DNA from: Clostridiales bacterium | Lineage (GTDB): Bacteria > Bacillota > Clostridia > Oscillospirales > Oscillospiraceae | Reading direction: 5' to 3' | Assembly: GCA_021199695.1 (NCBI GenBank) | Contig: JAJQHP010000012.1 | Span: forward strand, 1 to 5,951 | DNA length: 5,951 nt | Shown: one piece after another, positions 1-5,680 of the stretch | Position numbering within the stretch: the stretch's first letter is position 1 | How the letters are laid out: every line of letters begins with the position of its first letter | Notes under the pieces: model-generated | Databases searched by the model: none | What the model was told of the DNA's origin: nothing | Seen by the model: only the letters and a program-made list of their open reading frames with translations | Program-made: the position numbers and the translations under genes

Positions 1-9
1 TTTGTAGAA

Positions 10-38
10 TTGGGGTCAGGCTCTGAACCTGACCCCAA
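10..38. repeat. Perfect 11-bp inverted repeat (hairpin), REP-like or terminator
   Basis: The arm TTGGGGTCAGG at 10-20 is perfectly complementary to CCTGACCCCAA at 28-38, with a 7-nt loop CTCTGAA. On the plus strand it is followed by an AT-rich stretch (CATTTATTAT) but not by a proper T-run, so it would be a poor terminator for a gene entering from the left. It lies just beyond the minus-strand terminator at 57-90. The compact GC-rich palindrome in an intergenic region resembles dispersed REP-type elements, but one copy cannot show that. Confidence 0.6.
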
Positions 39-56
39 CATTTATTATAGAACCAC

Positions 57-90
57 AAAAACAGGGAAGCGGAGCGCCCGCTTCCCTGTT
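57..90 (-). terminator. Intrinsic terminator of the BI-1 family gene
   Basis: Bases 60-72 pair perfectly with 78-90, giving a 13-bp GC-rich stem with a 5-nt loop (AGCGC on the plus strand). Read on the minus strand, the stem runs into TTTTTGTGG, with the T-run at 61-57. The hairpin begins 16 nt beyond the stop codon of the minus-strand gene at 107-772. This is a textbook Rho-independent terminator for that gene. On the plus strand it has no T-run. Confidence 0.9.
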
Positions 91-106
91 GGAATGACTT
101 CTCTGT

Positions 107-772
107 TTAATTTCTCCGGCGGCTGAAAATGGACAGCAAGCGGACGAAGATGTTTACGATATCCAGGTAGACCTGTGTGGCGGAGAGAATGGCGTTGCGC
201 AGCGTGGGCGCGCAGGTGCTGGCTCTGGCCCAGTCAAAGCCCAGGTAGAGGGAGAAGATGGCCACGAACAGGTAGTCCAGCAGTCCACCGGCGAAGCCCA
301 GAAAATACAGCGCGATCTCCGCCACCAGGGTTGCCGCCAGAGCCACCCACAGGGTCCGGCCCAGGGAGAGGAAGAAGTCCGGTCTGGCCCAGGATACCGC
401 CACCATCAGCACCACGAACACTCCCGTCCCCACTACGGCGGACTGGATGGTCTGGAAGGAGACAGCAGAGACAGACACCGAAAGCAGCAAGCCGATGGGC
501 AGCACCAGCAGATTGTAGCCGATGAAGTTGACCACAGGGCTGAGAGAAGCGCTCAACGTCACTGACAGAAAGACGCAGACGATATAGAGCACAAGGAAGA
601 GGGCGGCAAAGCCGCCGGAGAGATAATAGGCCAGGTCGCTGAACAGATAGCAGAGCAGGGCGTTGGCCCCCAGACCGTAGAGCAGCAGGCCGCCGATGGT
701 GAGATTGTAGGCAGACTCACTCAGGGCCCGGGAATGGGACACCTGGGAACGGTCCAGATGAAGTGCATCCAT
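107..772 (-). CDS. Bax inhibitor-1 (BI-1/YetJ/YccA) family membrane protein
   Basis: A 221-residue integral membrane protein with about seven hydrophobic segments (roughly 23-44, 50-73, 78-103, 109-128, 133-156, 160-179, 196-216) after a short polar N-terminus, ending in a basic tail (SRRRN). This is the size and layout of the BI-1 (TMBIM) family, whose Bacillus member YetJ is a pH-sensitive calcium leak channel. The C-terminal signature is present: GFDWARA with Asp180, then YLDIVNIFVRLL with Asp204. The 24-residue spacing equals that of the pH-sensing pair Asp171/Asp195 of YetJ, so the di-aspartyl sensor appears intact. The ATG at 772 is preceded by AAGGAG (786-781) 8 nt upstream. The gene has its own promoter (852-880) and a strong terminator, so it is probably mainly monocistronic. 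The family call is firm; calcium leak activity is inferred from the family. Confidence 0.88.
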   Translation of the reverse strand: MDALHLDRSQVSHSRALSESAYNLTIGGLLLYGLGANALLCYLFSDLAYYLSGGFAALFLVLYIVCVFLSVTLSASLSPVVNFIGYNLLVLPIGLLLSVSVSAVSFQTIQSAVVGTGVFVVLMVAVSWARPDFFLSLGRTLWVALAATLVAEIALYFLGFAGGLLDYLFVAIFSLYLGFDWARASTCAPTLRNAILSATQVYLDIVNIFVRLLSIFSRRRN

Positions 773-851
773 AGCATCAGCTCCTTATGGGATAAAATAG
801 CAGGCAGCGATACGGTATGCCAAAAGGGATATAACTTTCATGATATCGGCT

Positions 852-880
852 ATTGTAGTCCCCATAAGACGGAAAAGCAA
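852..880 (-). promoter_or_regulatory. SigA-type promoter of the BI-1 family gene
   Basis: On the minus strand there is a -35 TTGCTT (880-875), a 17-nt spacer and a -10 TACAAT (857-852). Transcription would start near 845, giving a leader of about 70 nt before the ATG at 772. A second, weaker candidate overlaps upstream: TTGAAA (891-886), a 16-nt spacer, TCTTAT (869-864). The rest of the 176-nt gap between the two minus-strand genes (773-948) is AT-rich and shows no ORF and no obvious terminator after the stop codon at 949. Confidence 0.65.
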
Positions 881-948
881 GGCTGTTTCAAATACAAATA
901 TTAACAAAAGGAAACAAGAACAGGCCGGGAGCGCTTCATTTTATGCTC

Positions 949-1869
949 TCACGCAGGGAAAAAGGAGGACACGATGGGGATGGTCACCAGGCACAGCAGA
1001 GTAGAGGTGATAATGCCGCTGGTCAGGGTGTCCGTATCCATGTCGTACTGCTTTGCCAGCATCACCGGCATATTTCCGGCGGGCATGGCGGCCAGAAGCA
1101 CTAGGGCGGAGACCATCATACTGTCCGGCAGCAGCCGGCCCAGCGCCAGGGCCAGCAGGATGGGCAGGGCCAGCATCCGCACCGCCAGAAAGAGATAGAC
1201 CCGGGGGTTGGTCAGCACCTTTTTTAGCGAGGTGGTGGCCAGACTGATCCCCAGCACCACCAGCGAGAGGAAGGTGGTGCAGCTGCCGATATAGCTCAGG
1301 GTATCCCCCAGGAATTCCGGGACGGAGATGGGCAGCAGATAGAGGGCGATGGCGATGTAGCAGGCCACCAGGCCGGGATTGAACAGGGAGGAGAGACGGA
1401 AGGGGATGGGCTTTCCCACCGCCTTGGAGACGGCGTGGTAGCCATAGCTGTAAAAGAGCAGGGAGTACATCACGTTGAAAATGACCACATACAGCATGGC
1501 GGAGGTCCCCAGAATGGAGAGAGCGACCGGAATGCCTACAAAACCAACGTTTCCAAACAGGGAGAGCATATGATAGGAGGTGCGCTCCTCCTTGGGGGTC
1601 CTGGTCAGAATGGGCATCAGCTCGCCCACCACCAGGAAGGAGGCGTAGATCCCCACACAGACCAGCGCGGTGACGCCCAGCTTTTCCAGGGTGAACTCGG
1701 AGGTGTCCTCCAGTGCGCTGACCACGATCATCGCCGGACTGCACAGCTGGACGATCATGGCGGACAGCTCCTTGCTGCCCTTTTCGGAGACGATGCCCAG
1801 CCGGAACAGCAGAACGCCGACGCACAGCAGCAGACCAATGGTGAGCATTTTACTGAAAATCAGGAGCAT
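949..1869 (-). CDS. Auxin efflux carrier (AEC)/malate permease family transporter
   Basis: A 306-residue, very hydrophobic protein with about ten predicted membrane segments in two halves, matching the usual length (300-320) and layout of AEC family secondary carriers. Family features are visible: the membrane motif GNVGFVGIP at 106-114, the NPG turn at 164-166 starting the second half, and AMPAGNMPVMLAKQY at 261-275 followed by a last helix beginning STLLCLVTIPI. Bacterial members move malate and other carboxylates, or are of unknown substrate. The frame stays open upstream to 2241, but the ATG at 1869 is preferred. It has GGAGGG (1884-1879) 9 nt upstream, its product begins directly with the first membrane helix, and the extension would cross the divergent control region and the next operon's promoter. 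It is divergent from the dehydratase operon, which suggests, but does not prove, a related organic-acid substrate. Confidence 0.88.
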   Translation of the reverse strand: MLLIFSKMLTIGLLLCVGVLLFRLGIVSEKGSKELSAMIVQLCSPAMIVVSALEDTSEFTLEKLGVTALVCVGIYASFLVVGELMPILTRTPKEERTSYHMLSLFGNVGFVGIPVALSILGTSAMLYVVIFNVMYSLLFYSYGYHAVSKAVGKPIPFRLSSLFNPGLVACYIAIALYLLPISVPEFLGDTLSYIGSCTTFLSLVVLGISLATTSLKKVLTNPRVYLFLAVRMLALPILLALALGRLLPDSMMVSALVLLAAMPAGNMPVMLAKQYDMDTDTLTSGIITSTLLCLVTIPIVSSFFPA

Positions 1870-1939
1870 AAAGCCTTTCCCTCCAAGCTGTAGGTTGACA
1901 TAAAAATAAGGCGGACGGAAGTCCTCCAGTACAGCCTGT

Positions 1940-1968
1940 ATTATACTATGTTGGGAAAAGGGAGAAAA
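1940..1968 (-). promoter_or_regulatory. Probable promoter of the AEC transporter gene
   Basis: On the minus strand a perfect -10 TATAAT lies at 1945-1940. The best-spaced -35 (17 nt away, 1968-1963) is TTTTCT, which matches consensus poorly, so the promoter may be weak or need an activator. Transcription would begin near 1933, giving a leader of about 64 nt before the ATG at 1869. No riboswitch-like fold is evident in that leader. Confidence 0.5.
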
Positions 1969-1982
1969 TGGACAAAATAGCA

Positions 1983-2084
1983 GAATTCCGCCGGGGGATT
2001 CCCCCTGAAATTGCGAATTTGATAAGAGGGGTTCCCCGCTCCCGGGAAGAATCCGCCGCTCTCCCTTGCACGACCGGCGGATTC
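1983..2084. promoter_or_regulatory. Palindrome-rich divergent control region, candidate operators
   Basis: Several dyads cluster between the two divergent promoters. GAATCCGCCG (2049-2058) and CGGCGGATTC (2075-2084) form a perfect 10-bp inverted repeat whose centre falls on the operon's -35 box. A third related half-site, GAATTCCGCCGG, lies at 1983-1994. Separately there are GGGGGATTCCCCC (1993-2005), AAATTGCGAATTT (2008-2020) and GGGGTTCCCC (2028-2037). Such spaced dyads are typical of regulator binding sites. A site overlapping the -35 box would suit repression, and the upstream ones could serve either promoter. The regulator is unknown and none is encoded in the window. The rest of the 1870-2142 gap has no gene. 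Confidence 0.45.
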
Positions 2085-2094
2085 CATGTATAAT
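2066..2094 (+). promoter_or_regulatory. SigA-type promoter of the dehydratase operon
   Basis: A -35 TTGCAC (2066-2071), an exact 17-nt spacer and a perfect -10 TATAAT (2089-2094) predict a start near 2101, 42 nt before the ATG at 2143. The leader is too short for a T-box, leader peptide or classical attenuator, so control would act at initiation, for example through the inverted repeat at 2049-2084 that surrounds the -35 box. Confidence 0.8.
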
Positions 2095-2142
2095 AGACGA
2101 AACAGACTGCACGGGCCGGACCCGGAAAATGGAGTGACATAT

Positions 2143-2616
2143 ATGGGTAAAATCTTTAAATTCCACACCGACGTGGACACAGACCAGATCATCGCCTCCC
2201 AGTACCTGCTCTACCCCACGGTGGAGGAGATGAAGTCCCACGCCTTCGAATCCCTGGATGATACATTCGCCAGCCGGGTGCAGCCGGGGGACTATGTGGT
2301 GGCGGCGGAGAACTTCGGCTGCGGCTCCTCCCGGGAGCAGGCCCCGGCAGTCTTAAAAGCCCTGGGGGTGCGGGCGGTGGTGGCAAAGAGCTTTGCCCGC
2401 ATCTTCTTCCGCAACGCCATCAATATCGGCCTGCCGGTGATCGTGTGTAAGGAGCTGTATGACCACGTTCAGGACGGAGAGGAGATGGAGCTGTCTCTCA
2501 CCGAAGGGGTAGCCACCGTCCACGGGGAGCGGTTCACCTGCACCCGGCTCAACCCCTATATGCAGCAGATTTTGAACCAGGGCGGCCTGCTGGCCTCTCT
2601 GAATGAGGAGGCGTGA
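2143..2616 (+). CDS. leuD: Isopropylmalate dehydratase-type small subunit, copy 1
   Basis: A 157-residue swivel-domain subunit of the aconitase superfamily. With a large subunit it would catalyse dehydration and rehydration of a 2-hydroxy acid such as 2-isopropylmalate or citramalate. Visible motifs are HTDVDTDQII (8-17), the active-site loop FGCGSSREQAP (58-68) and SFARIFFRNAIN (83-94). The length fits the short archaeal/clostridial LeuD type rather than the roughly 200-residue E. coli type. The loop that helps choose the substrate reads YLLY (21-24), close to the YLVY described for isopropylmalate enzymes and unlike the YLRT of methanogen homoaconitase. The ATG at 2143 has GGAG (2131-2134) 8 nt upstream. 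An upstream in-frame ATG at 2086 lies inside the promoter and is rejected. It is the first gene of the operon, ending 3 nt before its large subunit. The family is certain; the substrate is not. Confidence 0.85.
   Translation: MGKIFKFHTDVDTDQIIASQYLLYPTVEEMKSHAFESLDDTFASRVQPGDYVVAAENFGCGSSREQAPAVLKALGVRAVVAKSFARIFFRNAINIGLPVIVCKELYDHVQDGEEMELSLTEGVATVHGERFTCTRLNPYMQQILNQGGLLASLNEEA
2388..2423 (+). repeat. 36-nt direct repeat, copy in first leuD (other copy 4146-4181)
   Basis: Bases 2388-2423 are identical to 4146-4181, covering the SFARIFFRNAIN motif in both small-subunit genes, with no difference even at silent positions. A second shared block of 25 nt is at 2323-2347 and 4081-4105 (the GSSREQAP motif). 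The copies are 1758 bp apart in direct orientation. Confidence 0.85.
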
Positions 2617-2619
2617 GAG

Positions 2620-3882
2620 ATGGGTATGACACTGGCGGAAAAGATCATCGCCTCGGCGGCGGGGGTGGACAGCGTCCGCCCCGGGGACATCCATACGGTG
2701 GAGCTGGACCTGCTCATGAGCAACGACGGCACCACCCACCTGACCATCGATATGTACAACAAGCTGGCCCATCCCCACATTGCCGATGTGGACAAGCTGG
2801 TCTGGATCGTAGACCACAACTGCCCCTCGGACAGCCCCAAGACGGCGGCCAGCCAGAAGAAAATGCGGGACTTCGCCAAGACCCACGGCATCACCTTCTA
2901 TGAGGGCAAGGGGGTCTGCCACCAGCTGATGATGGAGAACCATGTCCGTCCGGGACAGCTCATCTTCGGGGCGGACAGCCACACCTGCGCCTATGGAGCC
3001 CTGGGGGCCTTCGGCACCGGTGTGGGCTGCACCGACTACTTATACGCCATGGTCACCGGCCACAGCTGGGTGCTGGTGCCGGAGAGCCTGAAATTCAACC
3101 TCCACGGCCGGCTGAACCCCGGCGTCACCGCCCGGGACCTCATTCTCACCATCATTGGCCAGATCGGGGCCAACGGGGCCAACTACAAGGCCATGGAGTT
3201 CGGCGGAGAGGGGCTGGCTACTCTGACCATGTCCGACCGCATCGCCGTCTGCAACCTCTGCGTGGAGGCGGGGGCAAAAACCGCCGTCATGGAGGCGGAC
3301 CGGGTGGCACTGGACTATCTGACTGCCCGGGGCCGGACGCCCAAGGCGGTGTTCCACAGCGACCCGGACGCTGTCTATGCCCAGACCTACGACATTGACC
3401 TGGGCAGCATCGTCCCGGTGGTGGCAAAGCCCCACTTTGTAGACCAGGTGGTCCCGGCGACCGAGTGCCGGGGCATCCCCATCGACGAGGCGTTCCTCGG
3501 CTCCTGCAACAACGGACGGATGGAGGACCTCCGGGCGGGGGCGGCCCTTCTCCGGGGCCGGAAGGTGGCGGACGCCGTCCGCTTCCTGGTGGTGCCCGCC
3601 AGCGGCGAGGTCTATCGCCAGGCCCTGACGGAGGGCCTGCTGAAAATCTTCATGGAGGCCGGGGCCATCGTCATGAATCCCAACTGCTCCGTCTGCTGGG
3701 GCAGCTGCCAGGGGGTCATCGGTGAGGGAGAGACCCTCATCAGCACCGGCACCCGTAACTTCAAGGGCCGGGCGGGCCATCCCGGCTCCTTCGTGTACCT
3801 GGCCTCTGCGGAGACGGTGACCGCCTCCGCCATTCTGGGGGAGATCGCCACGGCGGACCGGCTCCCCCCTGTGGAGGGCTGA
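2620..3882 (+). CDS. leuC: Isopropylmalate dehydratase-type large subunit, copy 1 (atypical cluster motifs)
   Basis: A 420-residue [4Fe-4S] hydro-lyase large subunit of the LeuC/HacA group, expected to pair with the small subunit just upstream. It shows MGMTLAEKI at the start, VDHNCP (64-69), GVCHQL (98-103), GADSHTCAYG (117-126), and the three likely cluster ligands Cys296, Cys356 and Cys359. The surroundings are unusual: GSCNNGR (294-300) instead of GSCTNGR, NPNCSVCWGSCQG (353-365) instead of the usual GCGPCLG type with an extra Cys363, and TGTRNFKGRAG (376-386) instead of TTNRNF. The ligands are kept, so the enzyme is probably active, but its substrate may not be isopropylmalate. The first ATG (2620) is chosen because GAGGAGG (2605-2611), inside the end of the preceding gene, lies 8 nt upstream; the second ATG (2626) is too far. 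Dimethylmalate, citramalate or homocitrate are open alternatives. Confidence 0.83.
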   Translation: MGMTLAEKIIASAAGVDSVRPGDIHTVELDLLMSNDGTTHLTIDMYNKLAHPHIADVDKLVWIVDHNCPSDSPKTAASQKKMRDFAKTHGITFYEGKGVCHQLMMENHVRPGQLIFGADSHTCAYGALGAFGTGVGCTDYLYAMVTGHSWVLVPESLKFNLHGRLNPGVTARDLILTIIGQIGANGANYKAMEFGGEGLATLTMSDRIAVCNLCVEAGAKTAVMEADRVALDYLTARGRTPKAVFHSDPDAVYAQTYDIDLGSIVPVVAKPHFVDQVVPATECRGIPIDEAFLGSCNNGRMEDLRAGAALLRGRKVADAVRFLVVPASGEVYRQALTEGLLKIFMEAGAIVMNPNCSVCWGSCQGVIGEGETLISTGTRNFKGRAGHPGSFVYLASAETVTASAILGEIATADRLPPVEG

Positions 3883-3885
3883 GCT

Positions 3886-4380
3886 ATGGCAGAGACATTT
3901 ACCGCCCGTATCTGGGTGCTGGGGGACGACATCGACACGGACATCGTCATCCCCACGGAATACCTGGCCCTGAAAACCGTGAACGATATGAGGCCCTACG
4001 CCTTCTCTCCTCTGCGCCCGGAGCTGGCGGCCCAGATCAGGCCGGGAGACGTGATCGTGGCCGGGAGCAACTTCGGCTGTGGCTCCTCCCGGGAGCAGGC
4101 CCCGGAGGTCATCAAGGCCCTGGGGGTGCGCTGCGTCATCGCCGGGAGCTTTGCCCGCATCTTCTTCCGCAACGCCATCAACAACGGCCTACTGCTCATC
4201 GAGTGCCCCGCCCTCCGGCCTGACGTGGCCGACGGCGACGAGGTGACGGTGACAGTGGGGAAGGAGATCGTCTGCAAGGGCAAGACCTATCCTATTGCTT
4301 CTCTGTCGGACAATCTGCTGGAGATCATCAACGCCGGGGGCCTGGTAAAGGCCATGCGCCGCCGGAACGGCCTGGACTGA
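3886..4380 (+). CDS. leuD: Isopropylmalate dehydratase-type small subunit, copy 2
   Basis: A 164-residue second small subunit of the aconitase superfamily, paralogous to the one at 2143-2616. It has GDDIDTDIVIP (13-23), FGCGSSREQAP (63-73) and SFARIFFRNAINNG (88-101). Its substrate-loop position reads YLAL (26-29), which matches neither YLVY (isopropylmalate) nor YLRT (homoaconitate), hinting at a different substrate from copy 1. The ATG is 3 nt after the preceding stop, with GGAGGG (3873-3878) 7 nt upstream, so it is cotranscribed and perhaps translationally coupled. Two stretches are identical at the DNA level to copy 1 (36 and 25 nt), although the genes differ widely elsewhere. Its natural partner should be the large subunit 13 nt downstream, though exchange between pairs cannot be excluded. 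Confidence 0.85.
   Translation: MAETFTARIWVLGDDIDTDIVIPTEYLALKTVNDMRPYAFSPLRPELAAQIRPGDVIVAGSNFGCGSSREQAPEVIKALGVRCVIAGSFARIFFRNAINNGLLLIECPALRPDVADGDEVTVTVGKEIVCKGKTYPIASLSDNLLEIINAGGLVKAMRRRNGLD
4146..4181 (+). repeat. 36-nt direct repeat, copy in second leuD
   Basis: This is the partner of the repeat at 2388-2423. Recombination between the copies would delete the rest of the first small-subunit gene, all of the first large-subunit gene and the front of the second small-subunit gene, leaving one hybrid small subunit next to the second large subunit. Confidence 0.85.
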
Positions 4381-4393
4381 GGAGGGGAGAGAC

Positions 4394-5641
4394 ATGGGAG
4401 CGACCTTCATTGAAAAGCTCATCCGCCGGAACACCGGCCTGACGGACGCAAAGGCGGGAGACATCGTCACCGTAAACGTGGATCGGGTGATGATCCACGA
4501 CATCTTTATCCCCTTCGTCAAGGACAAATTTGAGGAGATGGGCTTTACCCGGCTGTGGGACCCGGACAAGGTGGTGCTTATCTATGACCACCTGGTCCCG
4601 GCCAGCCAGCTGGACGACCCACGGCACCATCGCATCGGCAACGAATTTGCCGCCCAATACGGCCTGACCCACGTCCACCGCTCCGACGGCATCTGCCACC
4701 AGCTCATGACCGAGGCGGGATATGTGAAGCCGGGAGACGTGGTCTTTGGCACCGACAGCCACACCACCACCTACGGCTGCGTGGGGGCTTTCTCGTCCGG
4801 TATCGGCTACACCGAGATGGCGGCCATCCTGGGCACCGGGACATTGTGGGTGAAGATACCGGAGACCATCCGCATCGTCATCGACGGCGTTCTGCCGGAG
4901 AATGTGGCCTCCAAGGATGTCATCCTCCGCATTATCGGAGACCTGACCGCCGCCGGGGCCTCCTACTGCGCCCTGGAATTCTCCGGCTCCTGCGTGGAGG
5001 CTATGTCCGTCTCCAGCCGGATGACCATGTCTAACATGGCGGTGGAGGCGGGGGCCAAGTGCGCCCTGTTTACCCCGGACGAAAAGACGGCGGAATACTG
5101 CGAGGTCCCACTGACGGAGGAGCTCCGCGCCCTCCACGGAGATGACGACGCCCGCTATCTCCGCACCCTCCGCTATCAGGCGGAGGAGCTGGTCCCCGTG
5201 CTGGCCTGCCCCTCTCAGGTGGACAAGATCCGCCCGGTGAGCGAGCTGGCAGGGTTGGAGATCGACCAGGTGTTCCTGGGCTCCTGCACCAACGGGCGGC
5301 TGGAGGACCTGATGGCAGCAGCGGAGATTTTGAAGGGCCGTCAGGTGGCCCCTTTTGTCAAGCTCATCGTCACCCCGGCCAGCCGCAAGGTCTATCTCCA
5401 GGCGCTGGAGAACGGCACGCTGGACATTCTGGCGGCGGCAGGGGCCATCATCACCCACCCGGGCTGCGGCCTGTGCTGCGGACGGACGGGGGGCATCCTC
5501 ACCGACGGGGAGCGGGTGGTGGCCACCAACAACCGGAACTTCCTGGGCCGGATGGGGACCTCTAAGGTGGAGATCTTCCTGGCCTCCCCTGCCACCGCCG
5601 CCGCCTCCGCCATTGCCGGACGCATCGCCGTGCCGGAATGA
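4394..5641 (+). CDS. leuC: Isopropylmalate dehydratase-type large subunit, copy 2
   Basis: A 415-residue large subunit with canonical aconitase-superfamily motifs: YDHLVP (64-69), GICHQL (99-104), GTDSHTTTYG (119-128), GSCTNGR (296-302) with cluster ligand Cys298, and HPGCGLCCG (355-363) with ligands Cys358 and Cys361, followed by TNNRNFLGRMG (378-388). It would hold a [4Fe-4S] cluster and dehydrate a 2-hydroxy-dicarboxylate in the cytoplasm together with the small subunit upstream. The length fits the short HacA/archaeal-LeuC type, not the roughly 466-residue E. coli LeuC, so isopropylmalate, citramalate, homocitrate and dimethylmalate all remain possible. GGAGGGG (4381-4387) lies 6 nt before the ATG, between the two genes. 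It shares the fold and motif order of copy 1 but is clearly divergent, so the duplication is old or the pairs have separate origins. Confidence 0.86.
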   Translation: MGATFIEKLIRRNTGLTDAKAGDIVTVNVDRVMIHDIFIPFVKDKFEEMGFTRLWDPDKVVLIYDHLVPASQLDDPRHHRIGNEFAAQYGLTHVHRSDGICHQLMTEAGYVKPGDVVFGTDSHTTTYGCVGAFSSGIGYTEMAAILGTGTLWVKIPETIRIVIDGVLPENVASKDVILRIIGDLTAAGASYCALEFSGSCVEAMSVSSRMTMSNMAVEAGAKCALFTPDEKTAEYCEVPLTEELRALHGDDDARYLRTLRYQAEELVPVLACPSQVDKIRPVSELAGLEIDQVFLGSCTNGRLEDLMAAAEILKGRQVAPFVKLIVTPASRKVYLQALENGTLDILAAAGAIITHPGCGLCCGRTGGILTDGERVVATNNRNFLGRMGTSKVEIFLASPATAAASAIAGRIAVPE

Positions 5642-5680
5642 GGAGCGCGCAACGACAGAACGAATCGAGGAGGACACTCC

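Noticed and set aside
175..525. Plus-strand frame opposite the BI-1 gene
   Set aside because: It is an Arg/Pro/Ser-rich antisense shadow without a ribosome binding site or homology signal.
941..1825. 294-codon minus-strand frame overlapping the transporter
   Set aside because: It is an alternative frame of the transporter DNA with no membrane helices or recognisable motif.
1895..1900. Perfect TTGACA on the plus strand as a promoter -35 box
   Set aside because: No acceptable -10 box occurs 16-18 nt downstream; the nearest TATTAT is about 37 nt away.
2086..2142. 19-residue upstream extension of the first small subunit
   Set aside because: The ATG at 2086 lies in the promoter spacer before the predicted transcription start, and the family start is MGKIFKFHTD at 2143.
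2095..2142. T-box or leucine attenuator before the operon
   Set aside because: Only about 42 nt separate the predicted start of transcription from the first codon, with no terminator hairpin or leader peptide.
1870..2241. 124-residue N-terminal extension of the AEC transporter frame
   Set aside because: It crosses the divergent control region and the first leuD gene, lacks membrane or family features, and the ATG at 1869 has a good ribosome binding site and matches the family start.
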